Source: Phytophthora sp. 'mugwort'
Taxonomy: Eukaryota; Oomycota; Peronosporomycetes; Peronosporales; Peronosporaceae
DNA: 64,000 nt
Assembly (NCBI GenBank): GCA_033558025.1
Contig: JAUCEF010000016.1
Coordinates: forward strand, 3,472,001-3,536,000
Reading direction: 5' to 3'
Positions 20,481 to 31,122 of the stretch are shown in pieces. Each line of letters starts with the position of its first letter. Within the stretch, counting starts at the first letter, position 1. The translations under genes and the position numbers were made by a program. Below the pieces are notes generated by a model. The model made no database searches, was not told where the DNA came from, and worked only from the letters and a program-made list of their open reading frames with translations.

Positions 20481-22559
20481 ATGTCAAGGGAAGCAGTTGT
20501 GTTTTTTTAAATGGACTAAGATAGCTTTGATGGAAATTTGCATCTGTTACGCTCTTTCTTTTTTCTTAAATCTCATGAGTTTGTTTTCAATATTTGATTA
20601 TACTGTTGTAAGGCGTGCTTCAGAATCACATTATTGCAGCAAATGGAACACAGCCCGTGTTCAAATCTGTGTGCATGTGCAGCTAGTTAACTTGCAGTCG
20701 CATCACGACAAGTATCCTCATCTACTAATAATTACGAGTATGCGGGCGAGCCGTGTCACTTCCATCTGTACTACATGATGTATTACGACAATCCTCTCGA
20801 GTGTAGCTGTCGTCAGAGGCTCGGATTACTCAAAGTATTGTATTACTCAACGATGTTTTTCCGGAATAATGCATAGTTAATGATACCGAATAACAGGGTG
20901 CATACTATACCCCCCCCCCCCCGCAAAAAAAAAGAATGTCTTCCCTTTTACCAGCATTGTTAACTCTTTTAACCCTGTATGGAGTTTTAAAGTCGTTAGG
21001 ATACATAAATTACTATAGGCAATGATTCATATCTCGCCCGAGGCAATTTTCGATCCAAATTTACCAAGTAATTCTAAGCTCTTAATGAGAACATCGCGAA
21101 ATCATCCATCGCGAAAAAGTCGACATCAACTTAAAATGTGGTGAGAGGATCGGATCCTACCCAGATCGGGACCCATAACGGTAGCAGAGGACGACTTCCG
21201 CGCTGCCGCACGTACCCCCGCGCCTGCCAGGACGTTCAAGGCTTTTTACATCGCTGCATCCTTCGGAGTCCCGAGAGAGCCGATCCAGCTCACCGACGGG
21301 TACACAAGGTGAATACCAAGTTCAGCTGATCACGGATCAGCGGGGAACACCTCCGTTAGTCGGTGTTTGGGCGCAGTTGGAAAGCGTATTGGGTCTTAAT
21401 CGTATTTTGAGCGATCCTGCTACACGACAGAAACTCTAGGTTCTGGAAGCACAGTAGCCGTGCCCTGTAGATCACCGGTACAACACCGCATTTGCTCCCA
21501 GCAACTCACCGAACCGTTGTTTGTGCCTCGCAGCATGGTACATACAGAAGTCGCGGCTGTGATTGTGGTGGATCCTTCGCTGAATTCTAGGTGGCAGGGG
21601 TGATGGCCAAGCAGACAATGGGAATCAAGATAAAGGTGCATCCGAAGCTGCTGGTCACCGCGGGCTGCATCGGGCCTGTAGACAGTTCTATCTTCATTGA
21701 GCGCTCCGTCTTGCCCTCGTGAGTGACTTGGACCATCCGAAACGTCGTTCGGTGCATTTAGTTGCAGCAACAAGCCCTAAAACCTATGATCTCCTCGGCT
21801 AAGAAAGAGCCATATTGGAAGGACAGCCGAGGGATCTGCTACTATCGCCTCCTTGTCGATCGGCTGCGGGGAATGTGATAGGCCAATCGCCGAAGGACGA
21901 ATTCTTTTACCGAAGGTTCGTTGATGGCTGCCTGGATAACCGAGATGTCACAGCTCGGTCAAATTCCAACGCCGCACGTTCCAGCCTGCTGCCTTAGACG
22001 TGGATAGCAAGCCTGGATTGATCTTATTTACTGCGTCCCGTCAAATTGGAGTGTCTCTAAAGAAACTGGTTTTGCAGATTGCGAATCATATTGGGGATGT
22101 CAAATACTGCTGAAGTGAAATGGACTGCTGAGAGCACGACGTGTCACTCGCAGTGCTACACTAGTTGCCATTTATGTTGCTGTTGCAACCTTCGTAATGT
22201 TCCGGATCCTTTGTCGATCTCCGGTGCCCACATCGTACCACATAATTCAGGTGAAGTCTCCGTGCTGTAAAACAGAAATTCCACAGTATCATTTCCGTTA
22301 TATCGCTGTGTTGAGGAAAGTGAACTAGATGTTTGGCTGGTTGTACTTGCAGATTCAACAATGCTTCCAATCGCTCCACTATTTGCATTACTCCCGAATT
22401 TCATTGCGCTTCCGCCAGTAACATTATTGAATCATCGACAAAATCTGAAAAAGTGTGTTCCGCGTTAGCTCGTCCCGGGACCGGTAAACTCTGCAATCCT
22501 TTGCTTGCGTTATTGCCATCGATACGATTTCCACTGCTACTAGAAATAGTACGGCGCTA
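20481..22559. other. No intact gene; probable transposon debris
   Basis: Short frames on both strands, none with a domain I can name. 20910-20922 is a C13 run followed by GC and A9. Minus-strand frames at 21420-21773 and 22156-22404 may be decayed downstream parts of the copia element whose reverse transcriptase lies at 22560-23395, but I see no RNase H motif in them. Confidence 0.4.
20910..20933. repeat. Poly(C) tract C13 followed by GC and A9
   Basis: Simple homopolymer run. Confidence 0.9.
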
Positions 22560-23395
22560 ACGGGCATCCTTGCCGGATGCCTTTCTTAATTCAATTTGTT
22601 TCGGTAGCGTTGCATTCTCACTGTAGTCCCCCACTTCGAGTAATGTCCGGATATTCTTCACAAATTCCATTGAAATACCAAATTTTCGGAGAAAACATCC
22701 ATTGCATGCGAAAGCGCTTCAGTACTTCCAATATGTACTGACGCTGCGAGTACACGATCTGTTGAGCGCGGTCGGTTGATCAGAATCTCGACTCCAAGTA
22801 GGTTTCTCACATTCCCCATCGTAGTCAGCTCAAAAGATTCTTGCGGGTAAGCAGCAATTTTTCACCACTTCACGAGGTCCCATCAGCAGTCGTTCGTCTA
22901 CGTAAAATGTCAGCAACGACGTCACATCAACATCCTTCGTAGCCCATAACGTTCATAGTCCGAGTCCAAACGCTCGAGTCCCATCACCACCAACTTCGCA
23001 CGATGTGTCCGATTCCAGATGTTCGGCCCTTGTTTCAGCCCGTACAGACTTTTTAACAGTCCGCAGATGGACGCAGGTCCATCAACTTGAGCCCGGGGGA
23101 AGGGGTTGTACCATAAAAACCAGCTCAGCAAGGTCTTCTGAAAGAAACGCAGTCTTCGTATAATACTGCAACACTTTGCCATCTGCGCTGAACGGCGTAG
23201 TAGATTGAAGTCCGAATGGTTTCAAACCGGATCACAGGTGTATAAGTCTCTGAGTAGTTGATGCCTAGCTGTTGTTTGAAGCCATGGATTACCAACCGTG
23301 CTTTGATTTGCTTGATCCGTCCACGTTCATCTCGTTTGATAGCATACTGTGGTGTAGTGGACGCCAGGTGAAGTGACACCACACTTAAGTAAGCA
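22560..23395 (-). pseudogene. Ty1/copia reverse transcriptase remnant
   Basis: Minus-strand pieces in several frames carry the usual copia RT blocks in order: KRDERGRIKQIKARLVIHGF then YSETYTPVIRFETIR (23125-23400), DGPASICGLLKSLYGLKQGP then WNRT (22922-23182), and further down YVDERLLMGP (family YVDD; second Asp changed to Glu) with TTMGNVRNLLGVEI. No integrase before it or RNase H after it was recognised. Several frameshifts and a changed active-site residue make it inactive. Confidence 0.65.
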
Positions 23396-23559
23396 ACCAC
23401 GATACTGCTCGCTGAGTACGAGGTCAGCTAACAATCCCGCTACTCGACTGGATGAACTCGACCGGCCGTTCAGTTTGGGTGGTTACATTGAGATCTTTGC
23501 GAAGGGTCGGTTGAGAGCCGATCACATTTCATCTCATTTGATATTCTTTAGGGACATAG

Positions 23560-25123
23560 TTAACAATAGGAGGAGACCCTTGGGGTTCCCGGGAAATAAA
23601 ATAATAACACAGAGTAACTCTTTCCAAGTCCAAGACAAGTGTACACTGTCCCGTAAGTCCCTGTACGGGATGGGTTATGGCACCCGAGAGGCATAGCTTG
23701 TAGGGTGTTGACTGGTAGTGCCAAGAGAACTAGGTCGGCCCGGGGAAGGGCGTGTCTCGCCAAGCGCGAAGGAACAACTGCAACAGCGTGTCGAAAAATC
23801 TTCAAGTCACATGGGAATGACTGTGGAAGCTTTCCTTGTCGCCTCAGCTTGCTTTTGCCCATGTGCGGTAGCTTGTAATCATTAGCCCCGCCTACTTTCA
23901 TCACACACTCCATAACCTTCTGCAAGGTGAGAAATATGTTGTCTAGTGTCTCTACTTTGAGTGCTGCGTACGACTTCCTTACTGCCTGTACAAGTTGATC
24001 AATGTTGTAGCAATCTTCTTGGTGCTGGAGAGCCTGGATAGAAGTGAAGTATCCCAAATCCAGGGTGTTGAGGTCGGGTGAGTTTGCCGGCTGGAAGGCA
24101 AGACGGATGTTCCAGCCGTCAGCCAGCCCAGCGGCTAAGATGTCGGCGTCGTCCGGTTTGCAGTGCGGTGTGGCGTTGTCTTGCTGTATTAGTATAGGCA
24201 CCCCTTTCTCAGATGCAGGCCACTTGGTCTTAATTGCTGGGATAATGTTCTGCAACAGGTAGCGTTTGTAAACCTCCCTGTTCACGGACTCCAGGTTTTT
24301 CGTCTCCAACGTGCCAGCTGGACGATTCTTGCTGGTACGCTGCGATTCCGTCCGCTTCGTAAAGTCCCATATGCGAATTTTGCCATCAAATAAAACCTCT
24401 CCATTTTTCATCATATCTGTACAAACCAAATCATAAAATGTTAGAGGATCAAATAATAACCAACGCTTGGCGTACAGACTTACCGAGGTCTAGCAACTGC
24501 GGCAAGAAACATGGTTTTGCCAATAAAGCGCTTGATTTTGCGCTCACGGTGTGGCACAGTCTCCCCAGGCAATACGTAGAAAGTCTTCTTGTCGGTGTCC
24601 TCATCTGAACCACTTCTTGTCCACGTGCACGACGTTGTAGATGGGCGAGAAGTGGAGGCCGTATGGCCCCTGAACGACATGGCAGAGGGCGTAGGCGGGC
24701 GAGCTTGTTCGCCTTCGTCAGCAGGGGGTGGATCGTGCTCGAGTGGCGTAGAAGGCTTCCTTGGGCCACTACATCTGACACGACGGCGCGGGAGACGCCA
24801 AGCTCTTCGGCGAGGCACCGCTGCGTCATGCGCCGCCGAAGAGTGATTGCGGCAAAGCGCTCCAACAGCTTCTTCCTGTCCAGCTTGTGCCGCCCCGACG
24901 TGCCCTTGATCCGTGGAGCAACGCCGGCAATTCCTTCGCTGGCATACGTCGTCTTAAATCGAGACCAAATGCGGCTGACGGTAGTCGTGTGGACATCAAA
25001 CTCCTCAGCTGCGTCGCGCAAGACACAGCCATCAAACTGGCCTCTCTCGCCGTGCATCAGCAGGAAGATCACCACGTCTTGTCGCTCTCTCTTGATCAGG
25101 TTGGGCTTCGTCGGGCGGGACAT
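23560..25123 (-). pseudogene. Mariner-like transposase (DD39D type) with a spliceosomal intron, frameshifted
   Basis: Start at the ATG at 25123 (MSRPTKPNL). The N-terminal helix-turn-helix region contains RDAAEEFDVHTTTVSRIWSR and RRRMTQRCLAEELGVS. Then VHVDKKWF (first Asp), KRFIGKTMFLAAVARPR, DGKIRIWDFTKR, ILIQQDNATPH (second Asp) and NSPDLNTLDLGYF (third Asp in LDLG, 39 residues after the second). That spacing and the LDLGYF box are those of plant-type MLEs. 24417-24483 is a 67-nt intron: GTAAGT, CTAAC branch site, TACAG. A frameshift after VHVDKKWF and the loss of one A in a poly(A) run just after the intron break the gene. Terminal inverted repeats were not found by eye. Confidence 0.7.
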
Positions 25124-25379
25124 GGTGGAGGAGACTGATGGTGACAGGGGATCCAGAAGGTGCAAATTGATCAATGAATGACATGCTGAGACGCACATTT
25201 TCGTCCATAGCTTTCTTGTTTGTTGGAACTTTTTCGCGCTCAAAACGGTATCAGGTAGCGGCGATCAAACCGCGTCGATTCCGTTCCACTTGGTGTAGCT
25301 GGCTCGAGCTGCATTCAATCATATGGAAATACTCCAAACAAGGAAATAGTATTTATTTTAGAGATTCCGACGACGAGGA

Positions 25380-26450
25380 TCTGATCATTGGGATAAAGCA
25401 TCTACTATTCAAAATGCAGTCCGCTACTCCACCTTGTGAGTGGTTACGACCAGACCGGGGTATCTGGGACAAGCTCTGCAGAATACGAAGAGGTTACCCG
25501 TTCAGAGCATAAACTCGTTGGCTTTGCTACCCCAGAGCGGGTGGTTTCATGGATACCTATTAGGATCACAAGCATGGGGTGGGACAGCTGGGAGTCAAAA
25601 ATTTACAGTAGCTCTTCAACTCTCAATATTGTATCTGGAACGGCAGCAATAACAGCGTTCGCATCATTAAACAATCTTATATTTCTCAATGATGGCAGAG
25701 TCTGTCTTAATACTATAACGCCTTGGGGGGCATATCAGCTGACCATGAATGGTTCGAGTACTTATAACGGTGCCTACACTGCCGGTGGATCTACTATGCT
25801 GCATTATACAATAAAATTTAACCATCCACCGGTAGGACAAGCATCCTACTCGACGGTATTAAATTTCTCAAGTTGGGATATATTCATCGGCGGGACAGCC
25901 CATAGCAGCGCAGCAGATAGCATGTAGTGGTATTCTATCGCAGCAACAAAGATGATACTGACGTCTACTGGACGTCTCGGAGTTGGTACTACAAACCCTA
26001 CGAGTTATCTGCATGTAGCCTCATCAAATTCATTCACTTTTAGAATAGGAGGAATATCTACTTTCTATCGACTCAGAACTGACAACGGAGTTACAGAAAG
26101 TGCGCTCGTTACGATCGTCTAAAACATCTCCGCTGTATTTTCGAGATACATTTCGTGCCAGGCGATGGCAATGACCTCTGATCGCCGCCTCAAAAGAAAC
26201 ATTCAGATTGCTCGTCTCAATCGAGTCAGGTTCTCTATGACAATATTGATGTAGTTCTGTATGATTGGATTCCGTCGGGAAAAAAATCGACCAGGTCAGG
26301 AGGTGGGTTTGATCTCCCAGGACTTAATATCAGCTAAATTAACCGATTTGATCAGTGCCTTCTATCGAGACGATACCGAGGAAGAAGAAGATCAGTCGCT
26401 CGAACCGGCAAAGCAAAAACAGTTGAATGTTGATTATTCAAAGGATTAGC
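25380..26450 (+). pseudogene. Fibre-like protein with peptidase S74 / endosialidase-chaperone C-terminus (decayed)
   Basis: Open from about 25400 to 25927 without an ATG (the longest frame opens at GTG), then continuing in other frames to about 26450. The N-terminal part is beta-rich with Gly/Ser/Thr/Asn repeats. TGRLGVGTTNPTSYLHVAS (near 25970-26025) is the linker typically found before S74 domains. TSDRRLKRNIQIARLN (near 26175-26220) is the conserved S74 start, with the SD dyad of the self-cleaving intramolecular chaperone. The domain continues with LYDNIDVVLYDWIPSGK and GQEVGLISQDL. Such domains trimerise and mature viral tail fibres and related proteins. It converges on the minus-strand Polinton ORFs and probably belongs to that element. 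Confidence 0.6.
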
Positions 26451-26795
26451 ATTTACAGCATGAAAATGATTCAACACCTCCTTGGTGAGAATGAAGCATT
26501 AAGTAATCGTCTGGCTAATATAGAAAATGGGTTGCGGACCGAGTAGAGAGCTTAAAACGAATGTAACTACGGATGATCCTAAGCAAATTGTGGGATCGAC
26601 CATGCTACACTCTGACCAATTATTGTTCTCGGTGGTAGCGTTTTTCTACCCACCCAAAACCTCGACGGGGGTCTGCAATACTTGAGATTAATGTAAGCGA
26701 CAAAAAAATAACATCTATCGAGGGTATCGAACAAACTCGTGTGGAAGGGCATTGCTTAAATAGCAACAAGCGGGGGGGGGGTCGCTGCCTTTCGC

Positions 26796-27370
26796 TCAAG
26801 TGCGAAGTTTACAGCTTAAACGTCTTGACAGTTTTTTGTTTTTCCTTGAGCTGGTAAGCCCACAGGCGTCCTCCCTCAGTCTGCGTTGATGCATCCACCT
26901 CTTGATAGTTTTGTCAAGGTCAGTTGCCCACACAGCTGCCTGTGTCTTCTGAGGTCGATCGTTGATGATTAAATTCTTCATGATAGCTTTAAGCTCAGCA
27001 ACATTGAGATCAGCTTTATCACCATAGCTGCCACCAGAACTTGACATAATGCAATGTAAAAATAGAACATGCTTGATTTTATCTAGTATGCGCGTTATCA
27101 TTTCATTACACCCTTTATCATCAATCAATCGATTGCTGTACATATCCACAGTGAGCGACTTCAGCTGTTTGATGATGCTTGTGGCATCATTCCTAACTCG
27201 AACTCACCTTTCAAGTTGTCATACTCAGCTCGAAGAGTCTCAAGTGGGTCCGTGGGCTTATCGTGGAAATGATACTGGAGATGTGTTGTGGCAAGGATCT
27301 CCTTGAACATTTTTTTGTCGTCGATACTGTGCTTATCGTATACTGCTAGGTCAATACGTGTTATACACAA
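26796..27370 (-). pseudogene. Unrecognised Polinton-associated ORF, frameshifted
   Basis: Two pieces, 27161-27370 and 26796-27149, overlap in sense as one protein: IDLAVYDKHSIDDKKMFKEI, LETLRAEYDNLKGEFELG, then IKQLKSLTVDMYSNRLIDDKG, and a hydrophilic C-terminus (KTQAAVWATDLDKTIKRWMH). The frame changes near 27150-27190. Mostly helical, with no membrane segment or catalytic motif I recognise. Placement among Polinton genes suggests an element protein; its function is not known. Confidence 0.4.
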
Positions 27371-27603
27371 GGTTCCTGATCATGGCTTGGAGACTATCAC
27401 TGATATTGCACTTAGGCCCGCATTTACGTCGATTTGGTTGTACAATCATGAGTGTCTTTGCATTTAGGTCAGGAGACGGATGTACTTACTACCAAGCTGT
27501 CGATATACGTACGCGCTTGGGGTTGCTAAACCCTGTATCTCATTGATATTGTAGGTTCTTCCTCGTCTAATAACGCCTTCCAACGGAGCTACACCAGCCG
27601 CTC

Positions 27604-28620
27604 TTAGACCTCACCCCTTAAATTGCGCTCTGAATATCTATTAGCCTTCTTAGTTTGATATACAGACTTTGTAGCTCTCATCGCTGATTGATCGGCCTTC
27701 AAAGCTGATCTTAAAGATTTTGAGTTTGACCCTCTCACAGATTCTTTCGCTTCTTTGTATCGCATCTGAGCCTCGCCATATGGCTGAAAAGCTACCTCGG
27801 CCTCGTCGTGAAGCTTCTGCAATTCATCTGGTTCCTCAACATGTTCCTCAACACTTTGTCGTTTCATGTCTTGAACACTACCTAAGACAGCTTTATTTAA
27901 AATCCTAAGATTCTCATCAAGATTGTTTCGTCTGTTTGTTAAGTTCCTTCTTCTTCACCAGTTTGGCTGCTTCTTCATCATTTGTTGGAAAGTAATATTC
28001 AACGCCGGAAAGGTAGCGATCTAATTCCTCAAAGTAGTTTAATAACGATGTGAAAGTATCCATCTACTGGATGATCTTCATGAGATCAGACCAGATACTT
28101 GCTTATTTTTCTGTTTCTGTTTCTGATATTCAATGGACGAGTGAGTGCTGGCTCACCGAAATAATAATCCGAATGAGGTTTTAACCCAGTTTTAGTACAA
28201 TCGGCTTCAGGCGAAATGGGATAGCAACACGTTCGATCGCCAACTGAGTGTAGTAATCCGTTAACATTCGTTTGGCGTCATTGTCATTATGAGCTTTGGC
28301 TCCATATCTTTATCGGCACCATTCATTACACCAAGTTGGGCTTCCCCGTCGATTGGTATGATATACTTCGCTACCTTTTTCTCATCCTGTTTGCCGATTA
28401 GTAACAAGGTCAAGTCCTCTAAGTTGGCCATATCAACAAACGATTGGAATGTGATTGCCTAATTGACTCTCTTAGTGATAGCAGGCTTTGCACGATTACT
28501 AGCTTCACCAAATACACTGATGGAGTTACCATCGAGCCATATGTATCTATCTAGATCAACAGAAGGTGTTTTACTCGACCTCAACGAGAATTGGAATAAT
28601 TTTCTTTTTTAATCTCCATA
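27604..28620 (-). pseudogene. Unrecognised coiled-coil ORF and upstream coding traces in the Polinton block
   Basis: 27604-27867 encodes an 87-residue highly charged, helical peptide (EEHVEEPDELQKLHDEAEVAF...). Upstream to about 28620 other frames read protein-like stretches such as DLDRYIWLDGNSISVFGEA and MANLEDLTLLLIGKQDEKKV then AKYIIPIDGEAQLG, interrupted by stops. These may be the end of the protein starting at 29529 or separate genes. No family assigned. Confidence 0.3.
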
Positions 28621-28640
28621 GCTTCAAGCACTTCCTTATT

Positions 28641-29529
28641 TCAACTAATGGTCCAGAACAGTTTGATCTTGCTGTCAATCTGGTCAGACGTTGTGGATGT
28701 TGACCTATCGAATAGAAAACTATAATCAAGTGTGCGATCTGCATCATCCCCTTCCGAACCATTGAATCGTATCCGCTTCGATCCAATAAGTTGCCATACC
28801 TGATAGGGGTTAGGCTTATCTTCTTTCCCCATTTCACGGCGTACCTCCTTTTCAGCTAGATATGTGAGGAGGTGAACATCTTTAGTCAAAGCTTCCCTGA
28901 TATGATCGTACGTCTTAGGCCAATCGACATTCGGTGCTAAATATACTCTATTTAGCTTAAGGGTGTATGTCTTCGTGTCTTTTCCAATGTAATATTTCGG
29001 TAGCTGGCGACCGTTCGAAGCAAGAGGGTGAATACGTAAGTCCACAAGAATCGGATAGACCTCAAATATTTGAAGAACTGCTGTCTTAGATTGCTCTTGA
29101 TCATCATCTCCTTCATTGAATAAATCATTAACCACCAAGTCTTTCGCTGCTTCGATCTGTGATCCAATATGTGTAGTCTCAGGACGAATCTGAACTTTTT
29201 TAGTAGTTGTACGCACTCTGTTTGTGTTAGTTTCACCATCAATTGAAACCGGGCTAGGTTCAGTGTTTGTTTCAACAGTTGATACCTCAGGGTTTGCCTG
29301 AGAGGATTCATTACTCACCGTTTTTTTAAGGCCCACACGACCCGTCTGTCGAGTCTGTCTGCGCTGATAAGGAAGTCATGCTTAAAGTTTTACTTACGTC
29401 GCTTGCCCACGACGCACTTTCATACATCTCCCGCTTGACTTTGGCTTGTTGAACACGCCTTTGAGACCTTTCAAGAAGCTCCTGTCGCTTCTGCTCTCTC
29501 TGACCGAGGGATGTGAAATTGGGGAACAT
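28641..29529 (-). pseudogene. Unrecognised Polinton-associated protein, broken at an A-run
   Basis: 29326-29529 starts with a true ATG (MFPNFTSLGQREQKRQEL, helical and basic) and runs into 28641-29336, which opens only at GTG. The frames join around a run of seven A on the minus strand, so one protein of about 300 residues was probably split by a one-base change. The middle is Ser/Thr/Glu-rich; the C-terminal half reads LQIFEVYPILVDLRIHPLAS and KTYTLKLNRVYLAPNVDW. A GGTGAGTAATG just after the junction could alternatively be a splice donor. No known domain seen. A structural role in the element is only a guess. Confidence 0.4.
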
Positions 29530-30147
29530 TGTGCCGTCTCTATATCATGCAAATCATAAACAATAGTAGTCTTAATTACCAGTGATCGATAAGTCGTAAT
29601 CGAAGATTACTCGGGCAACGGCGTTGCCTTCTCACGCGCAACCTTCGGTTGCTACCAGTGGCTCGGCATAACTGAATCATGACGAAATTTCGCATAAGAT
29701 TGACAGATGTGGTTTCGTTCATTTAGCAAGCTAAAATAACGATCCTTGATACAATGAAACGGTACACCAAAGATTGCTTCTAATTCGCGCTGATACTTAC
29801 GATTTACTACCGTTTTACGGAAATTTGATACTGCATCGTGATTCCATCAACTCGTTTTTGATGCGGCTTACTTCCTAAATGACCCGCTGCTTTCGCCGAA
29901 GCTTAGCGAGCTCACGTTCCCTTTCTAAGCAGTCCTTACACATTCTTCTGGGTTGGTCTATTATATGAAGTCAGATATTTCCAAACAAATCTCAATAAAA
30001 TAGTGGAAGTGATGTATTCGTTTTCAAGAGTCGACCTCCTACTTTTATTGACTAATCTGAGATTAGCTTGCGGCTCCTAGGAATCAGGTTCATTTCCAAA
30101 CCATCGAACTAAGTACTTGAACTTACCAGTTCGCATTTTTTTGTGAT
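29530..30147 (-). other. Coding traces between Polinton ORFs
   Basis: On the minus strand CKDCLERERELAKLRRKQR (near 29945-29885) and VNRKYQRELEAIFGVPFHCI then KDRYFSLLNER (near 29815-29715) remain open without a start codon. They look like leftovers of one or two small basic proteins. Not identified. Confidence 0.35.
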
Positions 30148-31071
30148 CTAAGTTCTTCTCAGCTTCAAGGATATCGCCTCGATAGATTGTAGCCTCAGGG
30201 TGGTCTCTGATTGAACCTTCTTGAAGTCATTTGGAGCTTTGTAAAGCGTATGACCATTATTTGAGCGAATTTGGACTCGACAACCATCAATCCCTACCAT
30301 CGAATATACAGCCTTGTTCCAACGTGCAGCCTCCTTTTCAAACGTTCCCTTCTTGAGTCGATAGAACACTTTCATACCAATGCTGAACTCGTTCTCAATC
30401 TTATCAGCTTCACCTTGGTTATGAGTCAGATCTGCGTCCATTTCTTGGCCTTTGGCTTCATTTGGCGTCATTCCAATTGATCGATGACCACTGCTGTTGT
30501 AGTTGCCAATAACGTCGCTGATTAGCTTTTGTGTAATCCGCTTAGGAGACATCTTGGTTAGTTTCTGCTTTATAGTTCGGTTGAATCGCTCAGTTTACCC
30601 ATTGTCCCATGATCGCCGGGCTCGTTGTTAAAATGCTCTATCTCTTTGGCTTAAAACAATTTTTGAGCTTGCGCATTCATGAACTCACTACCATTATCGC
30701 TCCTTAAAATATTAACTTTGTGAGTCGAACAAACGCTTTGAGGGCAGTTAAAACTATAGGCGCAGTCTATTCACCAAACCCTTTGCGTAGCCTATGCGGG
30801 AGTTGATATTGATACCAGTCAGAATCGGTTGTTTACCACAAAAAGCAAGATCTATCTGCCAGGATTTGGGGTTATGAGAGGCAATCCTGAACCCATCGAA
30901 GCTCTTCTTTTGCTCTTGAAATCGCTAAATATCAGACTGAGTAGCATATTAATCCTTCACGTTCCTTAACGTTATGTTAGGATCTAACTCTCGAGCTTTA
31001 TGATAAAGCGCTTGATCCCCAACATAACCAGTTTTGGGGCTGTAGTAGGGTTTGCTTAGTATCTCAACCAT
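30148..31071 (-). pseudogene. Polinton-type retroviral-like integrase, broken
   Basis: Begins at ATG 31071 with MVEILSKPYYSPKTGYVGDQ then ALYHKARELDP, the usual Polinton integrase N-terminus. Stops and frame changes follow. WQIDLAFCGKQPILTGININS holds the first catalytic Asp; LRSDNGSEFMN the second; ERFNRTIKQKL (near 30590-30550) the Glu. The last open piece (30148-30552) has NSSGHRSIGMTPNEA and a C-terminal chromo/SH3-like part (MKVFYRLKKGTFEKEAARW then VYSMVGIDGCRVQIR). All three catalytic residues can be placed, but the gene is interrupted at least three times. It normally inserts the linear element DNA. Confidence 0.65.
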
Positions 31072-31122
31072 GATTCATATATAATATTCAAACAAAAAAA
31101 CATGTGATAGGTTGGAGAACGT

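Noticed and set aside
23640..23680. Mariner terminal repeat formed by TCCCGTA...TACGGGA
   Set aside because: Only a local 7-bp inverted pair; no counterpart found near 25.1-25.4 kb.
28641..29336. Separate gene starting at GTG 29336
   Set aside because: More simply the continuation of the ATG-started frame at 29529 after a change in an A-run.
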